From Verrucomicrobiota bacterium (GTDB taxonomy: Bacteria; Verrucomicrobiota; Verrucomicrobiia; Limisphaerales; UBA9464), in contig JAPLUH010000239.1 in assembly GCA_026397675.1 (NCBI GenBank), forward strand, positions 1-14,297: a DNA stretch of 14,297 bases, in the 5' to 3' direction. Under the pieces are notes generated by a model that saw nothing but the letters and a program-made list of their open reading frames with translations, did no database searches and was not told where the DNA came from. Shown piece after piece: positions 7,425-13,633 of the stretch. Made by a program: the position numbers and the translations under genes. The first letter of the stretch is position 1, and each line of letters starts with the position of its first letter.

Positions 7425-8630
7425 ATGAACATCCACGAGTACCAAGCCAAGCAGTTGCTTAAGCAGCATGGCGTCGCCGTTCCCCCCGGTGAGCCCTGCA
7501 AGACCGTCGCCGAGGCCCAAGCGGCGGCCGAGAAAATCTTTGCTGCCGGGCACACCCTGGCGGTGATCAAGTCCCAGATCCACGCCGGCGGGCGCGGCAA
7601 GGGCACCTTCACGCACGGCTTCAAGGGCGGCGTCAAATTGGCCAAATCGGTCGAAGAGACCGTGAGCTTTGCCGAGAACATGCTCGGCAAGACCCTCGTC
7701 ACGGTTCAGACCGGACCCGAAGGACGCGTCGTGCAGACCATCCTCGTGGCCGCCGCCGAGAAAATCCTCAAGGAGTTCTACCTGGCCGTGCTGCTGGATC
7801 GCGCCAACAGCCGTCCGCTCATCATGGCCAGCACCGAGGGTGGCGTGGACATCGAAGAAGTCGCAGCGCACACCCCCGAAAAGATCATCAAGGAGTGGGT
7901 TGACCCCGCCGTGGGCATTCAGCCCTTCCAGGCCCGCAAGATCGCCAGTGCCCTCGGCCTCAAGGGCGACGCCTTCAACGGCGCCGTGAAGCTCATTATG
8001 GGTGTGTACAAGACCTGGTGGGAAAGCGACGCCTCCATGGTCGAGATCAACCCCCTGGCCGTGGTCGAGACCCCGTCCGGCAAAGAAGCCATTATTTGCG
8101 TCGATGCCAAGATCGGTCTCGATGACAACGCGCTCTATCGGCACCCCGACATCTTGGCCATGCGCGACCTCGCCGAGGAATCGCCGCTAGAGATCGAGGC
8201 CAGCAAGTACGCTCTCAATTACATCAAGCTCGACGGCAGCATCGCGTGTTTGGTCAACGGCGCCGGTCTGGCCATGTCGACCATGGACATCATCCAGCAC
8301 TTCGGCGGATTACCGGCCAACTTCCTGGACGTGGGAGGTGGGGCTTCGAAGGATCAAGTTTCTGCAGCCTTCAAGATCATCCTGAGTGATCCGAACGTGA
8401 AGGCCATCTTCGTCAACATCTTCGGCGGTATCATGGACTGCAACGTGATCGCCACGGGTATTGTCGAAGCCGTGCGTGAAACAGGCCTAAAACTACCCCT
8501 GGTAGTGAGGCTGGAGGGCAACAACGTGGCCGCTGGCAAGGCCACCCTGGATGCATCGGGTCTGACCATCATCAGCGGGGACACCATGGCCGATGCGGCC
8601 AAGAAAGTGGTCGCCGCCGTGGCCGCCTAG
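7425..8630 (+). CDS. sucC: Succinate-CoA ligase (ADP/GDP-forming), beta subunit
   Basis: With SucD it interconverts succinyl-CoA and succinate with formation of ATP or GTP. The 401-aa protein begins with the typical MNIHEYQAKQLLKQHG. The ATP-grasp nucleotide-binding part covers about residues 1-240, with GGRGKG at 55-60, the Mg-binding Asn209 in EINPLAVVE and Asp227 in ICVDAKIG. The ligase domain follows, with NGAGLAMSTMD (278-288), LDVGGGASKD and NIFGGI (331-336). It is about 13 residues longer than the E. coli protein; part of this is a TFTHGF-type insertion after GGRGKG, also found in mitochondrial-type beta subunits. Nucleotide specificity cannot be read reliably from sequence. The start lacks a Shine-Dalgarno sequence. 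sucD follows 51 nt later in the same transcript. Confidence 0.
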   Translation: MNIHEYQAKQLLKQHGVAVPPGEPCKTVAEAQAAAEKIFAAGHTLAVIKSQIHAGGRGKGTFTHGFKGGVKLAKSVEETVSFAENMLGKTLVTVQTGPEGRVVQTILVAAAEKILKEFYLAVLLDRANSRPLIMASTEGGVDIEEVAAHTPEKIIKEWVDPAVGIQPFQARKIASALGLKGDAFNGAVKLIMGVYKTWWESDASMVEINPLAVVETPSGKEAIICVDAKIGLDDNALYRHPDILAMRDLAEESPLEIEASKYALNYIKLDGSIACLVNGAGLAMSTMDIIQHFGGLPANFLDVGGGASKDQVSAAFKIILSDPNVKAIFVNIFGGIMDCNVIATGIVEAVRETGLKLPLVVRLEGNNVAAGKATLDASGLTIISGDTMADAAKKVVAAVAA

Positions 8631-8681
8631 TCCCAGACACGACCACCCGCAACGACACGAACCCCATACTTTCACAATAGC

Positions 8682-9581
8682 ATGTCTATTCTCGTCACTC
8701 CGCAGACCCGACTTCTGGTCCAGGGTATCACGGGCGCTTTTGGTGCCCGCCACGCGCAGCTATCCATCGACTACGGCACGCAGGTCGTCGCCGGCGTCAC
8801 CCCCGGCAAGGGTGGTCAAATCTTCGAACACCGGGGCGTAAAAGTGCCCATCTTCGACACCGTCGCCGAGGCGGTCCGTGAGACCAAGGCCACTGCCAGT
8901 GCCGTGTTCGTGCCGCCTCCCTTCGCGGCCGACGCCATCCTCGAGGGCATCGATGCCCATCTCGACCTCGTGGTTGCCATCACCGAAGGCATCCCCGTTA
9001 TCGACATGATTAAGGTCAAGCGGGCCATGCAAGGTTCCACCACCCGCCTCATCGGGCCAAACTGCCCGGGCATCGTCACCCCGGGTGAGGGCAAGGATTC
9101 CCACGGCGGCTGCCGCATCGGCATCGCTCCCGGGTACATTCACAAGCGCGGTCACATCGGTGTGGTCAGCCGTTCGGGCACCTTGACCTACGAAGCCGTG
9201 TTCCAGCTCACCAGCCGAGGCGTGGGTCAGTCTACCTGCGTGGGCATCGGAGGCGATCCCGTCAACGGCACCTCTCACCTGGATGTCATTCAGATGTTCA
9301 TGGCCGATCCGGACACCCACGGCATCATCATGATTGGTGAAATCGGTGGCTCCGCTGAAGAAGAAGCCGCCGAATGGATCAAGGCTCACGGCACCAAGCC
9401 CGTCGCCGGTTTCATCGCCGGTGCAACCGCACCTCCGGGGCGCCGCATGGGTCACGCCGGCGCCATCGTCAGCGGCGGCAAGGGCACAGCCCAAGCCAAG
9501 TTTGATGCCTTCCGCGCGGCGGGCATCGGTGTGTCTGCCACTCCGAGCGAGATGGCCGACACCTTGTTGAAGATGATGTAA
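8682..9581 (+). CDS. sucD: Succinate-CoA ligase, alpha subunit
   Basis: CoA-binding and phosphohistidine-carrying partner of SucC. The 299-aa protein has the N-terminal CoA-binding Rossmann domain (VQGITGAFGARH at about 13-24, then VTPGKGG at 39-45), the conserved GPNCPGIVTPGE, SRSGTLTYEA, CVGIGGDPVNG and IGEIGGSAEEEAA, and the active-site His258 in RRMGHAGAI. It is about 10 residues longer than the E. coli subunit, largely through a seven-residue insertion, GKDSHGG (residues 137-143), between TPGE and CRIGI. No ribosome binding site is seen upstream. An intrinsic terminator lies 9 nt past the stop codon, so the sucCD transcript probably ends here. Confidence 0.
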   Translation: MSILVTPQTRLLVQGITGAFGARHAQLSIDYGTQVVAGVTPGKGGQIFEHRGVKVPIFDTVAEAVRETKATASAVFVPPPFAADAILEGIDAHLDLVVAITEGIPVIDMIKVKRAMQGSTTRLIGPNCPGIVTPGEGKDSHGGCRIGIAPGYIHKRGHIGVVSRSGTLTYEAVFQLTSRGVGQSTCVGIGGDPVNGTSHLDVIQMFMADPDTHGIIMIGEIGGSAEEEAAEWIKAHGTKPVAGFIAGATAPPGRRMGHAGAIVSGGKGTAQAKFDAFRAAGIGVSATPSEMADTLLKMM

Positions 9582-9590
9582 TAATTTTAG

Positions 9591-9631
9591 ACCAGCCTCC
9601 GCGGGCGACCGCGGAGGCTGGTTCTTTTTTT
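9591..9631 (+). terminator. Strong intrinsic terminator of sucCD
   Basis: ACCAGCCTCCGCGG (9591-9604) pairs perfectly with CCGCGGAGGCTGGT (9609-9622): a 14-bp stem around a GCGA tetraloop, followed by TCTTTTTTT to 9631. It starts 9 nt after the sucD stop codon and ends 6 nt before the next start codon. Confidence 0.
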
Positions 9632-9637
9632 GCCCGG

Positions 9638-10480
9638 ATGCACTGGCTCGACTGGATGACCGACCTTGTCGGGTTGCTACTCTGGCTCTCCTGGCGGGGA
9701 TTTGGCTCGTTGCCCGTTTCACCGCGGCCTGCGTTGACGCTGCTCTCCAACCTCCGCCCCGCCAATCGCTCTACTCGCAGAAGTCCGATGTTCTTGCCGG
9801 CCTTGGTACTGCTGCTGGTCTTGCGGGCTCTCTTGCATCACACCTTTTCGCCGCAGTTTGCCGAGGCCGTTCCCTGGGCCACCGGGGCGGTCACCGTGGT
9901 TTTTCGCAGCGACCTGTGGGTCCGCATCCTTGCCCATTCCTTCCTCAGTTGGACGCACTTTGTGCTGCAGGCCTACTTGTGTTTGGCGCTGCTGACCACC
10001 TTGCATCGCTCGGATGCCGAGCCCGATTCCATCGCACGCTCGGTTCGGTCCGAACTGGGGATGGTGGCCCGGTGGCCCTGGGGGCTTGCCCTGATTCCAT
10101 TCCTGGGGGCGATGGGGCTCTTGTGGTTCGCCGTTGCACCCGCCTTGGTTTCTGCAGGGCTGACCCCGGCGCGGATTCCTGGGTTTCATTCCGTTCAACA
10201 GGCCCTCGTGGTGGCTCTGGGCGGGCTCACGGCATTGAAATGGCCGATGGTTGGTCTGTGCCTTCTGCGATTCTTCCTCGACCACGTGTACCTCGGATCC
10301 ATGCCCTTCTGGGATTACGCCCACGGCACCGGAGGGCGCCTCTGTGCCTGGTTGAGTTGGTTGCCTCTGAAGTGGGGCAGGGTGGATTTCACCCCTCTGG
10401 CCGCAGCGGGCGTGTATTGGAGCGTGGGGTATTTTCTCCAAGGCGGGATGCCACGGCTGTTTCTCAGACTGCCTCTATGA
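9638..10480 (+). CDS. YggT-family integral membrane protein
   Basis: A 280-aa, strongly hydrophobic protein. Likely membrane segments lie at about residues 8-20, 51-66, 94-121, 147-170, 185-215 and 252-268. The WMTDLVGLLLWLSWRG start and the WLPLKWGRVDFTPLAAAGVYW segment near the C-terminus resemble YggT repeats (the PI..IDLSPL-like turn between two helices), and the next gene is DUF167, the same pairing as yggT-yggU in E. coli. YggT proteins have been linked to osmotic-stress tolerance and envelope functions; no reaction is known. At 280 aa it is longer than the ~190-aa E. coli protein, with the extra length mainly in the N-terminal and central parts. Its ATG at 9638 lies immediately after the sucCD terminator, so its own promoter is unclear; Met7 or Met51 are alternative starts. 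It overlaps the next gene by ATGA. Confidence 0.
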   Translation: MHWLDWMTDLVGLLLWLSWRGFGSLPVSPRPALTLLSNLRPANRSTRRSPMFLPALVLLLVLRALLHHTFSPQFAEAVPWATGAVTVVFRSDLWVRILAHSFLSWTHFVLQAYLCLALLTTLHRSDAEPDSIARSVRSELGMVARWPWGLALIPFLGAMGLLWFAVAPALVSAGLTPARIPGFHSVQQALVVALGGLTALKWPMVGLCLLRFFLDHVYLGSMPFWDYAHGTGGRLCAWLSWLPLKWGRVDFTPLAAAGVYWSVGYFLQGGMPRLFLRLPL

Positions 10481-10800
10481 ATGCGCCTGCGACGGGCGCT
10501 ACGTTTCTGCGGGAAACGGCCGGCGGAGTCGTTCTGACCTTAAAAGTCATCCCGAGGGCGTCGGTCAATGCGGTGGCGGGAGTCCAGGGCGACGCCTTAA
10601 AGTTGAAGGTCACCGCGCCCCCGGTCGATTCGGCCGCCAACGCCGAAGTCGTGCGGTTCTTGGCCGAGATTCTCGATGTGCCTCGGGGTGCGGTTCAACT
10701 CCTCCGCGGAGCCACCAGCCGCCACAAGCAGGTGCGTGTCGTGGGCCTGACCGGGGCGCAACTCCTGCAGCGGCTCAAACCGATGCTTGAACGCGAGTAA
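10477..10800 (+). CDS. DUF167 family protein (YggU-like)
   Basis: A 107-aa protein with the family's hallmark segments: LTLKVIPRASVNAV at about 20-33, LKVTAPPVDSAANAEVVRF at about 43-61, and LLRGATSRHKQVRV at about 75-88 (the GxxSRxK motif). The fold is known from structures of E. coli YggU and archaeal homologues, but the function is unknown. The start ATG shares four bases with the stop of the YggT-like gene (ATGA), so translation is very likely coupled. The reading frame is open far upstream (to about 9916), but that part is an out-of-frame shadow of the membrane protein gene. The last codons (KPMLERE, stop) are repeated in frame 72 nt downstream. Confidence 0.
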   Translation: MNAPATGATFLRETAGGVVLTLKVIPRASVNAVAGVQGDALKLKVTAPPVDSAANAEVVRFLAEILDVPRGAVQLLRGATSRHKQVRVVGLTGAQLLQRLKPMLERE

Positions 10801-10872
10801 GCTCGCCTCACCGTTTGGGATCAGGATCACCTTCGTCACCTGCGGATCAAACCGATGCTTGAACGCGAGTAA
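10771..10872 (+). repeat. Duplicated 3' tail of the DUF167 gene, period 72 nt
   Basis: Positions 10771-10800 (the last codons of the DUF167 gene and its TAA) recur at 10843-10872 with 29 of 30 bases identical, including a perfect 26-nt core (10775-10800 and 10847-10872). The period of 72 nt is 24 codons, so the second copy is in the same frame and also ends RIKPMLERE, stop. After both copies comes a related GCTCGCCTC / GCCCGCCTC, two bases out of step. Confidence 0.
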
Positions 10873-10922
10873 AAGCCCGCCTCGTGGCACATCGGCGCAT
10901 CGACTGGGGCTGGCCTGAGCGA

Positions 10923-10966
10923 TTTGAGTAGGATCGGCTGCCCTGGCTTTGAGTTAGATCGGCCGC
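10923..10966. repeat. Degenerate tandem pair, period 25 nt
   Basis: TTTGAGTAGGATCGGCTGC (10923-10941) and TTTGAGTTAGATCGGCCGC (10948-10966) match at 16 of 19 positions. They lie just before the T-tract hairpin and do not code for anything recognisable. Confidence 0.
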
Positions 10967-10985
10967 GCGGGCTGCATCTTTTTTT
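10960..10985 (+). terminator. Possible intrinsic terminator of the YggT/DUF167 transcript
   Basis: CGGCC (10960-10964) can pair with GGCTG (10970-10974, one G-U pair) around GCGCG, followed four bases later by seven T residues (10979-10985). The stem is only 5 bp, so this is a weaker call than the sucCD terminator. Confidence 0.
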
Positions 10986-11113
10986 CGCAAGCTGCGTTGT
11001 TGTTCGCGCGTTCCGGGCCCCCACCGGTCGCCCGTTTGCCCCGGACTCCTCGCCTCGTCTTGCGAAAGCAATTGGCTACGCCGTCACAGTCCTCTGAAAT
11101 CAGTCGTTCCGTC

Positions 11114-12763
11114 TCAACTCATCAGAGCCAGACAATCGGTCAAGAAGGGGAGCAACTGCTTCTTGCGTGAGACCACGGCATTGAGTTCGAAGATCCCGGG
11201 TTCCCGCTCGGGATAGCCGATGGTCTTAAGAAAGGCAGGGGCTCCGGCGACGAGCAGCAACGAATTCTGCACCACCACATCGGTGACGAGCAGGGCCGAG
11301 AACAGGTAATCGTGATTGGCCCGGTAGAGCTCCAAGGCTGCGGCCACCTCGATCTTGCGCGCGTTGAACTGCTCGAACCCCACCTCCTCAATTTGAGCGA
11401 CGCTGAAACGTCGTCCGCGTTCGGCGTACTCCTTGCAGTCGGTCGTGATGGCCTGCGCCGCCGGCTTGGCCGTGAGTACCGAACCAGAGCTGAAAAGCTT
11501 CTCGGTGAACCGCGTGGCATCGACCTTAGCGATGGCCTCGAGTCGAGCCAGCACGGCCGCATCGCGTGGCGTCGTGGTCGGTGAGGTCAGGTTCAGCGTG
11601 TCTGACACCAGGCCCGCGAGTAGCAACCCAGCGATCGCCTCCGGCAGCTCCACGCCGGTTTGGAAGAAGCAATCGGCCACGATGGTACTGGTGGAGCCCA
11701 CGGGTTCGTTGCGGAACAAAATGGGCTGATGCGTGGTGAAGGCACCGATCCGGTGATGATCAATCACCTCGATGATTTCCATCTGGTCGGCTCCCTGCAC
11801 CGCCTGGCTGAGTTCATTGTGATCGACCAAGATGAGTCGCCGGCGGATTTGCTTCAGGAAGTCGGACTTCGAGAGCATGCCCACCACACGGTCCTCCCCA
11901 TCCACCACTGGAAATGCTTGGAACGCCGAAGCCGCCGCGATGCGTTGGATATCGGCCAGCTTTTCGTCGACCCGGAAACTTAAGAAGTCATCGCGCAGCA
12001 ACCGCTCTACCGGGATCGCAGCCCGGCACAGCATGGCCGTGGTTGCCGAATCGTGGGGTGAGAGAATGAGGCTGACGGCATGGAGACGTGCCATGGCCAA
12101 GATTTCCTCGGAAGCGGCCTCGCCGCCCGTGATCACCACCAGGCGGACCCCGCCCTGAATGGCTGTGCGTTGGATGTCTTCGCGATCGCCCACCACCACC
12201 ACCAGTTTTTTGGCGGCATAATTCTTGAGGCGTTCGGAGAAGCTGATGGGCTTCATCGCCGCCACCATGAGAATCAGATCCTCCTCCGAATCCTCCTCGT
12301 AGCCACAGAGAACGCGCCCGCCCAAGGTTTTGGACAGCCCCTGAACCGACGAAACAATGCGTCGTGAATCGAAGATGCGGTTGGGTGAAGGGAAGAAGAA
12401 CTTACTGGCCTTAAAGACCGACAGCAGACCGCGACACCGTTGGTCCGCATCCAGAATGGGCAACACCCGGATATTGCAGTGATCCATCACCGCCATCGCC
12501 TCGCAAATGCTTGTCCGCGGCGACACCGACACCACCTGATCCACCATCACATCGCGGACCTGAGGCGACACATCGGCTACGAAGCGCGGCGCCGGCACAC
12601 CGAAGGTCTTGAGCACGAAATCGGTTCGATCATTACAATCCCCGCAGCGCGCCGCCACGGCATCCTTCAAACCCGTCCGGCGCTTAAACTCCGCATAACC
12701 GATCGCCGAGCAGATCGCATCGATGTCGGGATTACGGTGCCCGATGACCAGTGTTTCGCTCAT
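11114..12763 (-). CDS. ppaC: CBS-domain family II (manganese-dependent) inorganic pyrophosphatase
   Basis: Hydrolyses pyrophosphate to phosphate, pulling forward nucleic-acid synthesis and amino-acid activation; cytosolic. The 549-aa chain has the DHH catalytic part split by a regulatory insert. Metal ligands: His9, Asp13 and Asp15 in GHRNPDIDAI, Asp314 in LVDHNE and the DHH motif at 335-337. CBS1 is at about 68-125, a DRTGG domain at about 130-245 (GDREDIQRTAIQGG) and CBS2 at about 252-308. The C-terminal DHHA2 domain ends with the substrate-binding SRKKQ at 532-536. The layout and length match the Clostridium perfringens-type CBS-PPase. Family members with DRTGG are inhibited by AMP/ADP and activated by ATP and diadenosine polyphosphates, so this one probably responds to energy charge. 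An AAGGGA lies 8 nt before the ATG, one of the few plausible ribosome binding sites in the window. Confidence 0.
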   Translation of the reverse strand: MSETLVIGHRNPDIDAICSAIGYAEFKRRTGLKDAVAARCGDCNDRTDFVLKTFGVPAPRFVADVSPQVRDVMVDQVVSVSPRTSICEAMAVMDHCNIRVLPILDADQRCRGLLSVFKASKFFFPSPNRIFDSRRIVSSVQGLSKTLGGRVLCGYEEDSEEDLILMVAAMKPISFSERLKNYAAKKLVVVVGDREDIQRTAIQGGVRLVVITGGEAASEEILAMARLHAVSLILSPHDSATTAMLCRAAIPVERLLRDDFLSFRVDEKLADIQRIAAASAFQAFPVVDGEDRVVGMLSKSDFLKQIRRRLILVDHNELSQAVQGADQMEIIEVIDHHRIGAFTTHQPILFRNEPVGSTSTIVADCFFQTGVELPEAIAGLLLAGLVSDTLNLTSPTTTPRDAAVLARLEAIAKVDATRFTEKLFSSGSVLTAKPAAQAITTDCKEYAERGRRFSVAQIEEVGFEQFNARKIEVAAALELYRANHDYLFSALLVTDVVVQNSLLLVAGAPAFLKTIGYPEREPGIFELNAVVSRKKQLLPFLTDCLALMS

Positions 12764-12777
12764 GAGTCAGTCCCTTC

Positions 12778-12806
12778 ATCATGTCGAATCCGCCCCCCCG
12801 CATCAA
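12778..12806 (-). promoter_or_regulatory. Candidate promoter of the pyrophosphatase gene
   Basis: On the minus strand TTGATG (12806-12801), a 17-nt spacer and CATGAT (12783-12778) each match consensus at 4 of 6. The start codon is 14 nt beyond the -10 box, giving a very short leader. A more AT-rich patch at 12850-12900 (with TATGAT on minus at 12878-12873) is a possible alternative. Confidence 0.
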
Positions 12807-12902
12807 TTGCCAGCCACCAATAAATCCCCCGCCGGGGTCGGTCTCACCTATTTACACAAAAGGGGCCATACTATCATATATCGAAGAACGGCAAACAGTA
12901 CA

Positions 12903-12932
12903 TCGTAGGGTCGTAGGGTCGTAGGGTCGTAG
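12903..12932. repeat. 8-bp tandem repeat (TCGTAGGG), 3.75 copies
   Basis: Three perfect copies of TCGTAGGG (12903-12926) are followed by TCGTAG (12927-12932). The repeat lies in the gap between the small membrane protein gene and the pyrophosphatase gene, about 140 nt upstream of the latter's start. No gene is predicted across it. Confidence 0.
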
Positions 12933-13011
12933 TGCCGGGTGCGGTAACCCGTGTCGGGTGAACTCCCGGGAACCTGCTGGAAATAAGCTTCGTCGCTGGC
13001 CGCTTGCCGAC

Positions 13012-13458
13012 TCAACGGTCGTCGGAGCGTTCTTCTTCGGCGCGGCTTGCAGCTTCTACCCATTGGATCGTTTGGTAGATGAGATACCCCATCCCGGACA
13101 GCACCGCGAAGGCGAAGCCCATCCCAAAGATCACCTCCATCCGCTTGTCTGGACTCACCAACCGCAACGGGAACAGGAAGCAGCCAAAAGCCACTGCTAA
13201 CAAGAACCCCGCCACCAGCTTCAAGTGCCCCCGCAAGCGAGCATCTCCGCCGGAATCGAAGCGGAAGATCAATTGCCAGAACCACACCGCCGCTCCTGCT
13301 CCCACCAAGAAGAGCAGGGGAACCGACCAATGGAACGAAAACCGCAGCCCATCGGCATCGCGGCCCGCTACTCCTAGCGAACCCAGCATCCCCCCGAACG
13401 CCAAGGCCGTTGAAATCACTAGCAAACGCCGGAAAAAAGGAGAATTAGACGTAGTCAT
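13012..13458 (-). CDS. Small hypothetical membrane protein, four predicted helices
   Basis: A 148-aa protein of unknown family. Four hydrophobic segments at about residues 11-31, 45-66, 79-99 and 107-130 are separated by short charged loops (FRFDSGGDARLRGHLK between the second and third; PDKRME between the third and fourth), and the C-terminus is acidic then basic (EEERSDDR), likely cytosolic. The alternation of helices and charged loops makes it a believable gene rather than a shadow, although the overlapping opposite and alternative frames are also open because of the GC-rich sequence. There is no Shine-Dalgarno sequence before ATG 13458. It lies on the same strand as purM (175 nt away) and the pyrophosphatase (248 nt away); these gaps are too large to assume a single operon. 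No function can be assigned. Confidence 0.
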   Translation of the reverse strand: MTTSNSPFFRRLLVISTALAFGGMLGSLGVAGRDADGLRFSFHWSVPLLFLVGAGAAVWFWQLIFRFDSGGDARLRGHLKLVAGFLLAVAFGCFLFPLRLVSPDKRMEVIFGMGFAFAVLSGMGYLIYQTIQWVEAASRAEEERSDDR

Positions 13459-13633
13459 CTTAGTAAACCCAAAGTAGCTCTAAATTCCGAAGCCGTGCAA
13501 ACCATCAACATCCCCCCGGGTAGGCAATCCGTCGGGTAGCAGTGTTCTAGCGCTCGTCGTCCCAATTTCCGAGCAGTCCGTCGCACCTCGGCGCTTTTGC
13601 AGACATCGCCCTACCTCCCAGCACCCAGCACCC

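Larger units (their letters stand above)
10801..11113. other. Gene-free stretch with repeats between convergent genes
   Basis: 313 nt separate the DUF167 stop from the 3' end of the pyrophosphatase gene. It contains the second copy of the DUF167 tail, a degenerate 25-nt tandem repeat (10923-10966) and a hairpin with a T tract (10960-10985). Short frames here on either strand have no recognisable content, and I see no RNA gene. Confidence 0.

Noticed and set aside
7050..8144. 364-codon minus-strand frame across the gltA-sucC junction
   Set aside because: It spans two well-supported genes in antisense and has shadow-like composition.
8760..9722. 320-codon minus-strand frame across sucD
   Set aside because: Antisense shadow rich in D, G, A and H; sucD on plus is unambiguous.
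9916..10476. Upstream extension of the DUF167 frame
   Set aside because: It lies entirely within the YggT-like gene in another frame. The family N-terminus and the ATGA overlap fix the start at 10477.
10597..10890. Minus-strand frame with the repeated LLAFKHRF peptide
   Set aside because: The peptide repeat is only the antisense reading of the duplicated DUF167 tail.
12936..12968. Two short hairpins (CGGGT/ACCCG and CGGG/CCCG) past the membrane protein gene
   Set aside because: Stems of only 4-5 bp without a T tract on either strand, as expected by chance in GC-rich DNA.
12848..13330. 160-codon minus-strand frame overlapping the small membrane protein
   Set aside because: It is in a different frame from the four-helix protein, lacks a coherent hydrophobic pattern, and its end is made of the 8-bp tandem repeat (PTTLRPYD).
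13606..13633. CAGCACC repeated twice just after the purM stop
   Set aside because: Only two 7-nt copies, too short to call a repeat element.
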